This document shows, piece by piece, positions 19,026-29,189 of a stretch of DNA of 64,000 nucleotides. Made by a program: the position numbers and the translations under genes. Position 1 is the stretch's first letter. Each line of letters begins with the position of its first letter. Origin of the DNA: Parashewanella spongiae (GTDB taxonomy: Bacteria > Pseudomonadota > Gammaproteobacteria > Enterobacterales > Shewanellaceae); the NCBI RefSeq assembly GCF_004358345.1, contig NZ_CP037952.1, positions 4,278,001-4,342,000 of the forward strand. Direction: 5' to 3'. The notes beneath the pieces were generated by a model that saw nothing but the letters and a program-made list of their open reading frames with translations, had not been told where the DNA came from and did not search any database.

Positions 19026-19385
19026 ATGGATAAATTCGCATACATAGATGCTATGGGTATTCAACAATGGGTACCTGCACAAGAAGTAAATAGTCAACCA
19101 CGTTATTTAATTCTTCATGATGACGATGATATGCCTGTATCAGAGCAATTTATTCACCATATATTATCGTTACTTAACCATTCTGAACTTTCTTTTTCTT
19201 TTTCAGAGAAACCAATAAAAGGTGCTGAAATTGTATGGGACATGCGAAGCCGCAAAACTCGTCCGCATCAAGCATGGATAGAATCCGAACCAATGAGTAA
19301 GCTTCTGAGTAACGGAGAATATAAAAAGCAGCTTTGGCATCAAATCTGCCTTTACTTAGAGAAAAAGAGCAAGATTAAATCGTGA
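19026..19385 (+). CDS. holD: DNA polymerase III psi subunit
   Basis: 119 aa. The N-terminal 'YIDAMGIQQWVPAQEV' matches the conserved start of HolD, which links the clamp loader to chi and SSB. The length is close to E. coli HolD (137 aa) with a shorter C-terminus. It overlaps rimI by 4 nt, the same holD-rimI pair found in many gammaproteobacteria. Confidence 0.85.
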   Translation: MDKFAYIDAMGIQQWVPAQEVNSQPRYLILHDDDDMPVSEQFIHHILSLLNHSELSFSFSEKPIKGAEIVWDMRSRKTRPHQAWIESEPMSKLLSNGEYKKQLWHQICLYLEKKSKIKS

Positions 19386-19846
19386 ACACTACCGCTCAAA
19401 ATCAATTCAAATTTGTAACAACTAAAAAACAACATTTAGAACAAATACTTGAAATTGAAAACTCAGCCCATTCATACCCTTGGTCAGAATCAAACTTGTC
19501 ATCATGTTTTTCACGTTTGTATCACAACACTGGTGTTGAACTAAATGGCAAACTCGTTGCATTTAGCATCATTCATCAAGTTGTTGATGAGTCTACGTTA
19601 ATGGATATTTGTGTTCATCCTAATTACCAAGGTTTTGGATTTGGTAAGCAACTGTTAATTCATGCCATTGATCAGGCTAAAAACAGAAATTCTGCAGTAA
19701 TGATGCTCGAAGTCCGAGCTTCTAATCATAAAGCACTATCACTTTACGAGCACTTAGGCTTTACAGAGACTCACAGAAGAAAAGAATATTACCAAGCTGA
19801 CTCCAAGCGCGAAGACGCTATAATGATGGAGCTTCGATTCGATTAA
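19382..19846 (+). CDS. rimI: Ribosomal protein S18 alanine N-acetyltransferase
   Basis: 154 aa GNAT-fold enzyme. Acetyl-CoA loop 'VHPNYQGFGFGKQLL' (Q/RxxGxG/A type) and C-terminal 'EVRASNHKALSLYEHLGF' are RimI hallmarks. GTG start at 19382 is translationally coupled to holD. Confidence 0.88.
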   Translation: MNTTAQNQFKFVTTKKQHLEQILEIENSAHSYPWSESNLSSCFSRLYHNTGVELNGKLVAFSIIHQVVDESTLMDICVHPNYQGFGFGKQLLIHAIDQAKNRNSAVMMLEVRASNHKALSLYEHLGFTETHRRKEYYQADSKREDAIMMELRFD

Positions 19847-19870
19847 CCTCATTGATTTCACAGACTCATG

Positions 19871-19891
19871 CAGTAACTACTGTGGTATAAT
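19871..19891 (+). promoter_or_regulatory. Extended -10 promoter with palindrome, upstream of yfhL
   Basis: TGGTATAAT (-10 TATAAT at 19886-19891, extended TGn) lies 100 bp before yfhL with no good -35. The 12-bp palindrome CAGTAACTACTG (19871-19882) sits directly upstream of the -10, a possible operator. Confidence 0.5.
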
Positions 19892-19991
19892 CTAGTTCTT
19901 CGTTTGAAACATAAGTAAGTCAAGGCAGCTTAATTCTTTCATAAAGAACAACTTTTACCTTGCAACTCTTAAGTATATTTGGAAAAACAAA

Positions 19992-20261
19992 GTGGCTTTA
20001 CTAATCAATGACAGCTGTATCAATTGTGATATGTGCGAGCCTGAATGCCCCAATCAAGCCATCACTCTTGGTGAGAAAATTTTTGAAATTGAGCCTAATT
20101 TGTGCACTGAGTGTGTTGGTCATTATGCGAAACCCACTTGTGTTTCCGTATGCCCTATCGACTGCATTGATCCCGACCCAAACCGTGTAGAGTCACAGGA
20201 TGAGTTAATGGTGAAACATGGGATTTTAACAGGTAAACTAAACGCTAGCAGCCATCTGTAA
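19992..20261 (+). CDS. yfhL: YfhL-type 4Fe-4S ferredoxin
   Basis: 89 aa. Two cluster motifs are visible: C-x2-C-x2-C-x3-C in 'CINCDMCEPECP' and a second set in 'CTECVGHYAKPTCVSVCP', with the insertion between cysteines typical of YfhL (Allochromatium-type) ferredoxins. It acts as a low-potential electron carrier. Its 3' end overlaps the convergent pilin gene by 17 bp. Confidence 0.9.
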   Translation: MALLINDSCINCDMCEPECPNQAITLGEKIFEIEPNLCTECVGHYAKPTCVSVCPIDCIDPDPNRVESQDELMVKHGILTGKLNASSHL

Positions 20262-20799
20262 ATACAATTATAGAAGCTTTTTTATTGGCACTAGCTTCTA
20301 TATAACGAATAAAACAATTAAGCGTTCTCGGCGAAGGAGCTTTATCAGTTGAAGACCCATCTCCTGAATAGCTCCCTAGCCCAAACTCAAGTCCCGGTAA
20401 AATTGCGCCACCTTCAATAAATGAAACATTATGAGTAATCCAATCATACTGAGAATTTTTTGATCTAGCACCATACCCCCCGATTTTACCCAAATTAACC
20501 GATGCCTTAATACCATTTCGCGCATCTGGATAACCATATTTCAGTTCTATAACTGTATTATCAGTTGATAGTTCTGTAGATGCTGCATTAGCAACGCCTT
20601 CAATCTGTGCTTTCAGGTTAACTATTTTGATCGCACTTTTTATTGCACCAGCGGCCTGTTCAATTGTAGATTTACGAGCTTCTGACGAGAAATCAATGAA
20701 TTTTGGAGCGGCTACAACGGCAATAACTCCCAAAAACAAAATGACCACAACAAGTTCAATAAGCGTAAATCCGTTTTTTGAGCAGATTTGTTTCAGCAT
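20245..20799 (-). CDS. Type IV pilin-like protein (MSHA type)
   Basis: 184 aa. Class III signal NG^FTLIELVVVILFLGV with Glu5 marks a prepilin-peptidase substrate, and the N-terminal hydrophobic helix is followed by a globular domain. A C-terminal 'CFIRYIEAS...DGC' pair may form the D-region disulphide. 'AAPKFIDFSSEARKSTI' resembles MshA/MshB major-pilin-like proteins. It is not in an msh operon here, so it is an orphan pilin, perhaps used by the common pilus machinery. Confidence 0.85.
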   Translation of the reverse strand: MLKQICSKNGFTLIELVVVILFLGVIAVVAAPKFIDFSSEARKSTIEQAAGAIKSAIKIVNLKAQIEGVANAASTELSTDNTVIELKYGYPDARNGIKASVNLGKIGGYGARSKNSQYDWITHNVSFIEGGAILPGLEFGLGSYSGDGSSTDKAPSPRTLNCFIRYIEASANKKASIIVFTDGC

Positions 20800-21259
20800 A
20801 ACAACTTTGAAAGAAATAATTCAGCCACTTACTTTACATCAAAATATAGATAAAAAATATCGGCAAAATCTATAATTTTAAATAAATACGAATAGAAGAG
20901 AAAAGTAGGTTTTCATAAACTTTATAGAATAAAAAACGGTATAAGAATAATTCATTATAAATTCTAAAAAATTCTAATAAACACTTAAATATTTCATGTT
21001 TTATCTAGGATTAAAGGTGACTTAATTTAGCTAATTGTACCTATCACCAGTTCATTTCAGTTCAGTTCATTTTTAACTCAGGTTCAAAATTCATTTGATA
21101 TAGCTCAAAAATTTTATTCAAAATTGACCACTTCGACATATTTGATATAAAAAATACAAAACCTAAAAACTTTAGATCTAAATCACGTTATCTCCTTAGT
21201 TTCATTGTTAATTTAATACACAGAAAAGCTTTAACTTTTAAATTAAGAAAGGAAATACT
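20800..21259. promoter_or_regulatory. adhB upstream region with FNR-like site (21095-21108)
   Basis: No gene. TTGATATAGCTCAA (21095-21108) matches the FNR/anaerobic-regulator consensus TTGAT-N4-ATCAA at 9 of 10 positions. 21050-21072 carries a TTCAGTTCA direct repeat. This fits anaerobic induction of the fermentative alcohol dehydrogenase downstream. Confidence 0.45.
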
Positions 21260-22408
21260 ATGGCGGCTAAATTTTTTATTCCCTCTGTTAATGTACTTGG
21301 TCAAGGTGCTGTTGATGAGGCGATTGCTGATATTCAAGCTTTATGTTTTCAACGAGCATTAATTGTTACTGATAAGCCACTAGTAGAAATTGGTATAGTT
21401 AATGATTTGATTGAAAAACTCGCTCAAGTTGGCATTCAATCAGTTATTTTTGATGGCGTTCAACCGAACCCAACTGTAGGCAATGTCGAAGCAGGTTTAT
21501 CATTACTCAAAGAAAACGATTGTGACTTTGTAATTTCTCTCGGTGGGGGTTCACCTCATGACTGTGCAAAGGGCATTGCATTGGTAGCAACTAACGGTGG
21601 CAGCATTAAAGATTACGAAGGCGTGGATGTATCAAAACAACCACAAATGCCATTAGTTGCGATCAATACAACGGCTGGAACAGCAAGTGAAATGACTCGA
21701 TTTTGCATCATTACTGATGAATCTCGGCATATTAAAATGGCAATTGTTGATAAAAACACCACGCCGATTTTATCAGTCAATGATCCTGAACTGATGAAAA
21801 AGAAGCCTGCTTCATTAACTGCTGCAACGGGAATGGATGCATTAACTCACGCAATTGAAGCTTATGTCTCCACGGCAGCAAACCCTATTACTGACGCTTG
21901 CGCACTAAAAGCCATTGAGCTAATTCAAGATAATTTGGTCAAGGCGGTTAAGTCAGGCCAAGATACTGATGCGAGAGAGCAAATGGCTTACGCACAATTT
22001 TTAGCTGGAATGGCATTTAATAATGCAAGCTTAGGCTATGTGCACGCAATGGCACATCAACTCGGTGGCTTTTATGACTTACCTCACGGTGTTTGTAATG
22101 CACTACTGTTACCTCATGTACAAGAGTACAACGCGCAAGTTGTACCTCAACGCTTAAAAGACGTTGCTGCAAACATGAGAGTTGATGTTTCTGCTCTTTC
22201 TGATGAAGAAGGCGCACAGGCGGCAATCAAAGCAATTAAAGAGCTTTCTGCTGCGGTAGGCATTCCAGAAAACTTAACTAAGCTTGGCGTTCAAGAAAAA
22301 GATATTCCAACACTCGCGGATAATGCATTAAAAGATGCATGTGGATTTACCAATCCAAAACAAGCGACACATGAAGAAATTTGTCAAATATTTAAAAACG
22401 CACTATAG
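21260..22408 (+). CDS. adhB: Iron-containing alcohol dehydrogenase
   Basis: 382 aa group III ADH. NAD-binding [16 protein letters not shown], and metal ligands in '[12 protein letters not shown]' (Asp, His), '[16 protein letters not shown]' (two His). It follows Zymomonas mobilis AdhB closely along its length (for example [17 protein letters not shown]). It interconverts ethanol or short alcohols and aldehydes with NAD(H). AAGAAAGGAAATACT precedes the ATG. Monocistronic, with its own terminator. Confidence 0.92.
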   Translation: MAAKFFIPSVNVLGQGAVDEAIADIQALCFQRALIVTDKPLVEIGIVNDLIEKLAQVGIQSVIFDGVQPNPTVGNVEAGLSLLKENDCDFVISLGGGSPHDCAKGIALVATNGGSIKDYEGVDVSKQPQMPLVAINTTAGTASEMTRFCIITDESRHIKMAIVDKNTTPILSVNDPELMKKKPASLTAATGMDALTHAIEAYVSTAANPITDACALKAIELIQDNLVKAVKSGQDTDAREQMAYAQFLAGMAFNNASLGYVHAMAHQLGGFYDLPHGVCNALLLPHVQEYNAQVVPQRLKDVAANMRVDVSALSDEEGAQAAIKAIKELSAAVGIPENLTKLGVQEKDIPTLADNALKDACGFTNPKQATHEEICQIFKNAL

Positions 22409-22430
22409 GGTTTCTTGACATTTATGAAAG

Positions 22431-22465
22431 GAGCTCAAGCACCGAATGTAGCTTGAGCCCTTTTG
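22431..22465 (+). terminator. Rho-independent terminator of adhB
   Basis: GCTCAAGC (22433-22440), 10-nt loop, GCTTGAGC (22451-22458) followed by CCTTTTGT. Confidence 0.8.
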
Positions 22466-22546
22466 TCTAAACAAATAAACAGAAACAACCACCCTCAAGT
22501 AATTGCACAGTAACTGGGCAATTAACTCAAATAATCTAAAAAGGAC

Positions 22547-22575
22547 TTGCAGCCCGCAGTATCCCGCTATATTAT
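22547..22575 (+). promoter_or_regulatory. tRNA operon promoter
   Basis: TTGCAG (22547-22552), 17-bp spacer, TATTAT (22570-22575), followed by a GC-rich discriminator GAGCCCCGC, the usual mark of stringent control at stable-RNA promoters. It lies 60 bp upstream of the first tRNA. Confidence 0.6.
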
Positions 22576-22634
22576 GAGCCCCGCTTTGAGAGGCAATGGC
22601 TTACAAAACTGTTATTTCTCAATGCAATTGGTAA

Positions 22635-22710
22635 GCCCGAATAGCTCAGTCGGTAGAGCAGAGGATTGAAAATCCTCGTGTCCCTGGTTCGATTCCGGGT
22701 TCGGGCACCA
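22635..22710 (+). tRNA. tRNA-Phe (GAA), copy 1
   Basis: 76 nt, cloverleaf complete, anticodon GAA in TTGAAAA, encoded 3' CCA. Very close to E. coli tRNA-Phe. Confidence 0.97.
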
Positions 22711-22731
22711 CTTCATCGTTAATGATGATAC

Positions 22732-22807
<76 letters not shown>

Positions 22808-22831
22808 TTTCCTCTTTTAATTAAGAGCATC

Positions 22832-22907
22832 GCCCGAATAGCTCAGTCGGTAGAGCAGAGGATTGAAAATCCTCGTGTCCCTGGTTCGATTCCGGGTTCG
22901 GGCACCA
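22832..22907 (+). tRNA. tRNA-Phe (GAA), copy 2
   Basis: Identical to copy 1, exactly 197 bp downstream. Confidence 0.97.
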
Positions 22908-22928
22908 CTTCATCGTTAATGATGATAC

Positions 22929-23004
<76 letters not shown>

Positions 23005-23084
23005 TTTTCAACTTCAATATTCTTAATTAACCCCGCACTAAATATCAATATTCTTTAATCGCTACTCTTAAATCGCATATATAG

Positions 23085-24377
23085 TTAATGCAATTTAAGT
23101 TTTGGTCTGTGCCAACGCAACATCTTTTTAGCCATTCGATAAATAATGGCAGAAAACCATCCAAAGAGACTTGAAAGATGTCTCTGATATAAAGACATAT
23201 ACATAACTCTTGCAAGGTGCCCTTCAACAAAAAATTGTCCTGAGCGTAAACTGCCCATTAAATTACCAACGGCTGAAAAACGGCTTAGGGACACCAAAGA
23301 GCCGTAATCACGGTATTCAAAAGGTTTTTGTTTACGGCCAGTAAATCGCTTTATCAAGTTTTTATAAAGCTGCTGTGCCATTTGATCGGCAGCTTGTGCT
23401 CTCGGCGGAACAAAGCTCCCATCAGCTAATTTCAATTCAGCACAATCTCCAATAGCAAATACATTTTCAGTACCAATCGCTTTCATAAACGAGTCAACTT
23501 CTATTTGATTACGTTTGGTCACAGGCAAAGTGGTAAACTGAGAAAAAACATCTGGACCTTTGACTCCTGCAGCCCAAACCTTTATGTCTGCTGGAACTGT
23601 ATTACCGTCATGAGTAATAAAGCCTTCTTTAGAGATCTCTTTAACTTGAACGCCTATGTGAAGCTTTATACCAATTCGATCTAATAAGGACTGTGCCCGA
23701 GCGCTTACTTTTTCCGGCAATTGAGGGAGTATTTTCGGTGATGCTTCCAGTAAATGCACATCGAGATGGTGTTGAGTGACATTGACATAACCAAATTCTT
23801 TAACTGACTCGATCACGTGAAATAATTCAGCTGCGAGTTCAACCCCTGTAGCTCCTGCTCCTACAATACCAATGCTCACTTTTTTATCTGCTGATTCACT
23901 TAATTGAAGCAATGCATCAAGTAACTTTTGATGAAAGAGCTCTGCACTATTTAAGTTATCGAGCAAGATACAATGTTCATCGGCACCTTTGGTACCAAAC
24001 GTATTAGAAACACTGCCTAAAGCAAGCACCAGAAAATCATATTCAATAGTACGCGTCGCAAGTAACAATTCACCATCTGCCGCATATACTGGCGCAAGCT
24101 GAAAAGTATTATTGCTATGGTCGCAATTTTCAATTTCACCGCGTATAAAGCGATAACCATTTTTTAAGCTGTGATCGCGATAAAGTAAGCCATCAATCGA
24201 TTTATCGATGGCTCCAACAGCCACTTCATGCAGTTTAGGTTTCCAGATATGAATAGGGCTTTTATCAACTAAGCAGATATCAAAATCAGCTTTATGCCCG
24301 AGACGTCTCCCTAGTTTTGATGCCAATGCTAAACCGCCAGCACCACCGCCAACGATGACAATCTTTTTTACTGTCAT
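23085..24377 (-). CDS. ndh: Type II NADH dehydrogenase
   Basis: 430 aa. FAD Rossmann motif IVGGGAGGLALASKLG at the N-terminus, a second NADH-binding motif IGIVGAGATGVELAAEL, and 'FAIGDCAEL' near the FAD isoalloxazine. It is the non-proton-pumping NADH:quinone oxidoreductase, membrane-associated via the C-terminus. It lies 34 bp downstream of glnB on the same strand, so both may be one unit. Confidence 0.93.
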   Translation of the reverse strand: MTVKKIVIVGGGAGGLALASKLGRRLGHKADFDICLVDKSPIHIWKPKLHEVAVGAIDKSIDGLLYRDHSLKNGYRFIRGEIENCDHSNNTFQLAPVYAADGELLLATRTIEYDFLVLALGSVSNTFGTKGADEHCILLDNLNSAELFHQKLLDALLQLSESADKKVSIGIVGAGATGVELAAELFHVIESVKEFGYVNVTQHHLDVHLLEASPKILPQLPEKVSARAQSLLDRIGIKLHIGVQVKEISKEGFITHDGNTVPADIKVWAAGVKGPDVFSQFTTLPVTKRNQIEVDSFMKAIGTENVFAIGDCAELKLADGSFVPPRAQAADQMAQQLYKNLIKRFTGRKQKPFEYRDYGSLVSLSRFSAVGNLMGSLRSGQFFVEGHLARVMYMSLYQRHLSSLFGWFSAIIYRMAKKMLRWHRPKLKLH

Positions 24378-24411
24378 AGCTTCCCTCTATCGACCACACA
24401 TAATAAATGAA

Positions 24412-24759
<348 letters not shown>

Positions 24760-24945
24760 CTAGCTGTTTTGATACAAGTACTTGTTGTTAACATTTTAGC
24801 CTTATAAAACACGTATTGATAGAGCCAGCCTCAATCGTTGATGTCAACATAATATGTAATATCGCCAAAGTACAAGATTGTTATTAACATGCCATACTTT
24901 ATAGAGTAAAATTTGTTCGCTATACAGGATTTCAAGGATGAAACC

Positions 24946-25473
24946 GTGAACAGGCTAAAAGGATTTACGCTCATAGAATTAATGGTAACAATTTCAATTG
25001 CTGCAATATTGCTGACTGTTGGTGCCCCGTCACTTAATAGCCTATATCAAAATACGAGAGCTGACAGCGGAATCAAGCAAATCCATCAAGCCTTATATTT
25101 TGCTCGCAGCCATGCAATCAGTCTCGGTCAAAACATTACCGTTTGCCCCAAAAATGGAAGCCAGTGTAATAATGGTAAAAATAATTGGAAAAACGGTATG
25201 ATCGTTTTTATTGATAGTGATAGAAATGATGTACCCGATACACCGCAGTCTATTTTGATTCATGTGAGCGCCTTTCATGACAAGGATATTGTTCAATTTA
25301 ACCGTGCAATCTCCATTAAATTTCAACCAGATGGGACTACTTTTGGAGCTGCTGGAACATTAACATATTGCCCTGACGAAGCAGATAATGAATCTTCTAA
25401 AGCTGTTATCATTAACTTTGCTGGTAGAATTCGTTATTCTCAAGACGCTGTCATCACGTGTTCAACTAACTGA
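24946..25473 (+). CDS. GspH/FimT-type minor pseudopilin
   Basis: 175 aa. Start GTG 24946 gives VNRLKG^FTLIELMVTISIAAI, a normal short prepilin leader, with AAGGATG just upstream; a TTG at 24913 would give an atypical leader. After the helix comes the GspH/FimT domain with paired Cys residues ('VCPKNGSQC', 'LTYCPDEA', C-terminal 'TCSTN'). It primes or assembles type IV pili. It is paired with a paralogue at 25560. Confidence 0.85.
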   Translation: MNRLKGFTLIELMVTISIAAILLTVGAPSLNSLYQNTRADSGIKQIHQALYFARSHAISLGQNITVCPKNGSQCNNGKNNWKNGMIVFIDSDRNDVPDTPQSILIHVSAFHDKDIVQFNRAISIKFQPDGTTFGAAGTLTYCPDEADNESSKAVIINFAGRIRYSQDAVITCSTN

Positions 25474-25559
25474 ATTCGAACATTAAACCATTTTTCTACT
25501 GAAACTTTCACAGTTTTTCAATATACTCTAAAATCATGAATCATTTTAGGTAACAAAAA

Positions 25560-26108
25560 ATGAGATACATTCGCGGATTCACATTAGTGGAAGCTATGGT
25601 CACCATTGCCATTGCCGCGATTTTAATCCTCGTTGGTGCACCTTCATTGAATTCGTTTTATCAAAATGTTCGCGCTGAACAAAGTATTAATAAGATTCAA
25701 ACCACACTCGCTTTTGCTCGTAACCAAGCCATGAGCTATGACATCAGCGTGGAAGTATGTCCAGCAAATGGTTGTGATGGCAATTGGAACACTGGAATAC
25801 AGGTTTTTACTTTCGATGTACCTCAAGCACCACTTGTTCCAGGTCAAAGCGCAGATAGAGTTCAACCAGCCCGCATGATCTTAAGAGAAACTGGGGCATT
25901 TAATCGTAATGATACCGTTATGCTCACACCAACAACTTTTACTTTTTTAGGCTCAGGTAAAATAAATGGATTACCAGACAGACAACCAACAGACAACCCA
26001 ATTACTTTGAGTTACTGTCCTAATTCTAAGAATGCAAATGCCATCGGGCTTGAAATTAGAAAAACGGGTAGCACACAACTTACCAACACAGGCTTAAGCT
26101 GCAATTAA
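25560..26108 (+). CDS. GspH/FimT-type minor pseudopilin, paralogue
   Basis: 182 aa. MRYIRG^FTLVEAMVTIAIAAI leader and helix, Glu5 present. GAPSLNSFYQNVRA is shared almost word for word with the preceding gene, indicating tandem duplication. It has the same cysteine spacing ('VCPANGC', 'LSYCPNS', 'GLSCN'). No other pilus genes are in the immediate neighbourhood. Confidence 0.85.
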   Translation: MRYIRGFTLVEAMVTIAIAAILILVGAPSLNSFYQNVRAEQSINKIQTTLAFARNQAMSYDISVEVCPANGCDGNWNTGIQVFTFDVPQAPLVPGQSADRVQPARMILRETGAFNRNDTVMLTPTTFTFLGSGKINGLPDRQPTDNPITLSYCPNSKNANAIGLEIRKTGSTQLTNTGLSCN

Positions 26109-26125
26109 TCGACACTCTTGTTTTT

Positions 26126-26166
26126 ATACCAATTACAGTAATTAATCTCTCACTCAGCAAGCGGTA
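26126..26166. repeat. Truncated end of MITE family A
   Basis: ATACCAATTACAGTAATTAA followed by TCTCTCACTCAGCAAG, the same terminal sequence as the complete family-A copies at 41566 and elsewhere. The rest of the element is missing; an IS1-like element begins 78 bp later. Confidence 0.7.
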
Positions 26167-26257
26167 ACTTTAGCCAGTTTACAAACGTCAAGCATTCACT
26201 CAATGGATGAATTCACTTTATGGTATTTACGGTTGAACTTGAGGGTAGTGGGCTAAT

Positions 26258-26677
26258 TTAGTGGTAGGCATGAATATCAATCCCAAATTCTACTCGATTG
26301 ATTAACAAACCTATTACCGTATCGTGCATACTTTCTAACTTTGAAAAACAAATCGTTCTTCGTGCTAACCTTTTAATCCAAGTTCTAAAATTGAGGTTTT
26401 TCCTCTCAATCTTTTGGGTATTAGTTTTTCCTACTTCATGCTGTTCTGGTGGCAAATTTCGCTTATACGCACCCCAGTCATCGGTATAATATTTCTTTAT
26501 GCCTAGTGGCTCGAGCAATGTCTGTAACTCTTTGAAAGCCTCGTCTGTTCTTTTCCCCAAGACATAAGCTACAACTGTATTCGTACTATGGTCTATGGCA
26601 TGCCATAGCCACCTCTGGTTAACCTTTTTACCTACAAATGACCATTGCTCATCGATCTCTGCTTCTTCGCAGACCAA
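26258..26677 (-). pseudogene. IS1 InsB-type transposase, 5'-truncated
   Basis: 139 aa InsB-like DDE domain: 'DEQWSFVGKKVNQRWLWHAID', 'YYTDDWGAYKRNLP' and 'KTNTQKIERKNLNFRTW.KRL'. The same frame is open further upstream, through NYTQRDSNSNIEID to about 26725. At 26745-26823 another frame encodes the InsA tail (SGIRDTGRVLNIHKNTVI). InsA is cut there by the inserted element, so functional InsAB cannot be made. Confidence 0.8.
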
Positions 26678-26823
26678 CTCTATATCGATTTCAATGTTTG
26701 AGTTGCTATCTCTTTGAGTGTAATTAGGATTTACGTGGACAATGCTCTTTTATTTTTTTTAATGGCGTTTATCACTGTATTCTTGTGTATATTTAACACT
26801 CTACCTGTATCCCTTATTCCGCT

Positions 26824-27931
26824 TAGGACTTACGCATTGACAGAATTTTGAAATTTTGGTTCGAGACAACTTTTACCTTCTGAAAATGTTGCAATAAAAC
26901 CTGCGACTACACCCTTGTAAAGATCACGTTGGTGTTTATACACATTAGATATGACATCAGCAGCCTGCATTTTTTGAAGATGAACAAAGCTGCAAATTGA
27001 TGCAACTATATGATTTCTTATAGGTTGCTCATTGCGTACTTGAAAGTGCTCAATATGGCAGACTTGTTTAATTGTACGATGATATTGTTCAATCTGCCAG
27101 TGATGGTCATGGATGCTTAAAAACTCTTTTCTCAGCAAATAGTTAAAGCTGCCTTCTGGTAAGTAGACAACATAATGGCGTTGCTGGTCTTTTAGCATCG
27201 TCCGAAAAAGTTTCACTTTACCAAAGTATTTCAACCAGACTTCGAGACCATCATCAGGTACATCTAGGGCTTGAACTTGCTGCCACTTTCCCTTTTCAAG
27301 CGATACTGCTCTATTGCTTTCAACTGCAAACATAAAACCTGTTTGGTGATTTTTTACCTTCTTCAGCCGCTGTACCATGAGTCTCCCGTGACAAATGCTG
27401 GCTTCAAACCCCATGTTAAGACTTCACCCAGCATATCCTGAAAATAATCATTTTTAGTTTTGCCTTCAGACTTATCATAAATACGATAATTGACTGGCAT
27501 GTGCTGACCATCTGGATCTGTGTAGTATAAAGTGATGAGATTAATCCCTTTCACAACTCGATGATGCTTACCTGACCAAAAATGTCCAACAAGTGCCATA
27601 TACTTGCTATAAGGTTTATCCAGAACGCTGTCATCAACGCTAAGAGTGCCACCAATCAAGTTGACGCTGGTTTTTATTTCATTAAATAAATCAAATGGTT
27701 CAAACAGTTCTCTTTGAAGAAAACGGTTTACACTGTGATGAGAAATACCAGTTACCTCGGACAATCGAGTGCAAGTGGATGACTTGGGCTCACTGATCAA
27801 AAATCCCATATACATAGTTAAATTGCAGCGGGCTATAGTTGGTCGAGTGGTACTTCTTATCATCAGTTACAATATTTAGATTTTTGAAGGATTATCATTA
27901 ACTACGCAAACCTGTCAATGCGTAAGTCCTA
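26824..27931 (-). mobile_element. IS4/IS701-like element inside the IS1 element
   Basis: Perfect 20-bp terminal inverted repeats TAGGACTTACGCATTGACAG (26824-26843) and complement (27912-27931). They are flanked by a 5-bp direct repeat CCGCT (26819-26823 and 27932-27936), a clean target-site duplication within insA. Confidence 0.85.
26830..27863 (-). pseudogene. IS4/IS701-like transposase split by a frameshift
   Basis: Two overlapping frames encode one transposase. The N-terminal part runs 27863-27363, with 'SVDDSVLDKPYSKYMALV' and 'FVTGDSWYSG' holding the first two catalytic Asp. The C-terminal part is frame-shifted, from about 27370 to 26830, with 'WQIEQYHRTIKQ' holding the Glu. The break lies just after DSWYS, where the two frames overlap by ~50 bp. 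A programmed shift is possible but no slippery run is visible, so inactivation is more likely. Confidence 0.75.
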
Positions 27932-27937
27932 CCGCTA

Positions 27938-29189
27938 TAGGGCAAACGGGTCAAAAATAAGCAATCAAATTTGATCGTTTGCCAAACTATAGCGATCGTG
28001 GTTTATAATAGTCTTTGCTTGTTAATTTCTATGAAAACTACGACAATCAGCGACTTTTTTGATGGCCTACCCGACCCTCGTATGTCACGAACTTTACATC
28101 ATCCTCTGATTAACATTATAACCATTACTCTATGTGCGGTTATCTGTGGCTGCGATAATTTCAATGCTATTGAAGAATATGGGAAATCGAAGAAAAAATG
28201 GTTCGAAACTTTTTTAGATATGCCTCATGGTGTCCCAAGCCATGATACCTTTAACGATGTTCTCAACCGCTTATGTCCTAAGGCTTTTCATGCCGCTTTT
28301 ATAGCGTGGGCGCAATACCTTTGTACAATTGACGAAGATATCATTCCTCCTGATGGCAAGACACTCAGAAGAACTCTGGATAAAGTGAATGAAGTTCCAG
28401 CAATACATATCGTTAATGCTTGGTCAGTAAAAAATAATCTTTGCTTAGGGCAAATGAAAGTTGACGGTAAAAGCAACGAGATAACAGCCATTCCTAAGTT
28501 GTTAGAGCTCCTCGATATTAAAGGGGCAACCATTACCACTGATGCAATGGGTTGCCAGTTTAAAATTGCAGATAAAATCATTGAAAAAAAAGCTAATTAT
28601 ATTTTCGCCCTTAAAGGTAGCCAAGGTGAGTTCTTTGAAGATATCAAATTATTTTTAGATACAGAACTCGAGTCTAGATTTAAAAAAATTCACTGCGATA
28701 TGTTTGAGGAAGTCGATAAAGATCACGGTCGAATTGAACAAAGAAAAGTTTGGGTCACGTCTGACGTAGAGTGGCTCAGAAAACGCCATAGTAGATGGTC
28801 AAGCTTAAACAGCATTGTAGTCGTAGAATCTACTAGGGAACAAAAAGGGATAGAGAAGACCATGGAAAGACGCTATTACATCAGTAGTCATTTGAAACCT
28901 AAAGCTGAGTTTATCTCAAATGCAATACGTTCTCATTGGTTTGTTGAAAATAAACTCCACTGGCAACTGGGTGTAAGCTTTGATGAAGACTCATGTCGGT
29001 TAAGAAGTGGAAACGCAGCAGAGAATATGGCTATCATGAATAAAACAGCACTCAACATGCTGAAAAATGAGAAAACAGCAAAAGTAGGAATAAAAAGCAA
29101 ACGCTTAAAAGCGGGCTGGGATGAAGAATATTTGATGAAGGTATTAACTGTGGGCAAACTGGCTGTCTAATTTAGACCCGTTTGCCCTA
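27938..29189 (+). mobile_element. ISAs1-family insertion sequence
   Basis: 15-bp terminal repeats TAGGGCAAACGGGTC (27938-27952) and complement (29175-29189), a single intact transposase gene. No clear target duplication: the flanks differ, consistent with a deletion of IS1 sequence next to it. Confidence 0.85.
28031..29170 (+). CDS. ISAs1-family transposase
   Basis: 379 aa from ATG 28031; a TTG at 27971 would begin in the terminal repeat. N-terminal 'FFDGLPDPRMSRTLHHPL' and DDE-type 'DGKTLRRTLD', 'TTDAMGCQ..IA..I..K.A.Y.FALKGSQG', 'IRSHWFVENKLHWQLGVSFDED' are typical of the H-repeat/ISAs1 group. It appears intact and possibly active. Confidence 0.9.
   Translation: MKTTTISDFFDGLPDPRMSRTLHHPLINIITITLCAVICGCDNFNAIEEYGKSKKKWFETFLDMPHGVPSHDTFNDVLNRLCPKAFHAAFIAWAQYLCTIDEDIIPPDGKTLRRTLDKVNEVPAIHIVNAWSVKNNLCLGQMKVDGKSNEITAIPKLLELLDIKGATITTDAMGCQFKIADKIIEKKANYIFALKGSQGEFFEDIKLFLDTELESRFKKIHCDMFEEVDKDHGRIEQRKVWVTSDVEWLRKRHSRWSSLNSIVVVESTREQKGIEKTMERRYYISSHLKPKAEFISNAIRSHWFVENKLHWQLGVSFDEDSCRLRSGNAAENMAIMNKTALNMLKNEKTAKVGIKSKRLKAGWDEEYLMKVLTVGKLAV

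Noticed and set aside
26126..26166. Complete MITE
   Set aside because: Only one end is present; no matching right end before the IS1 element.
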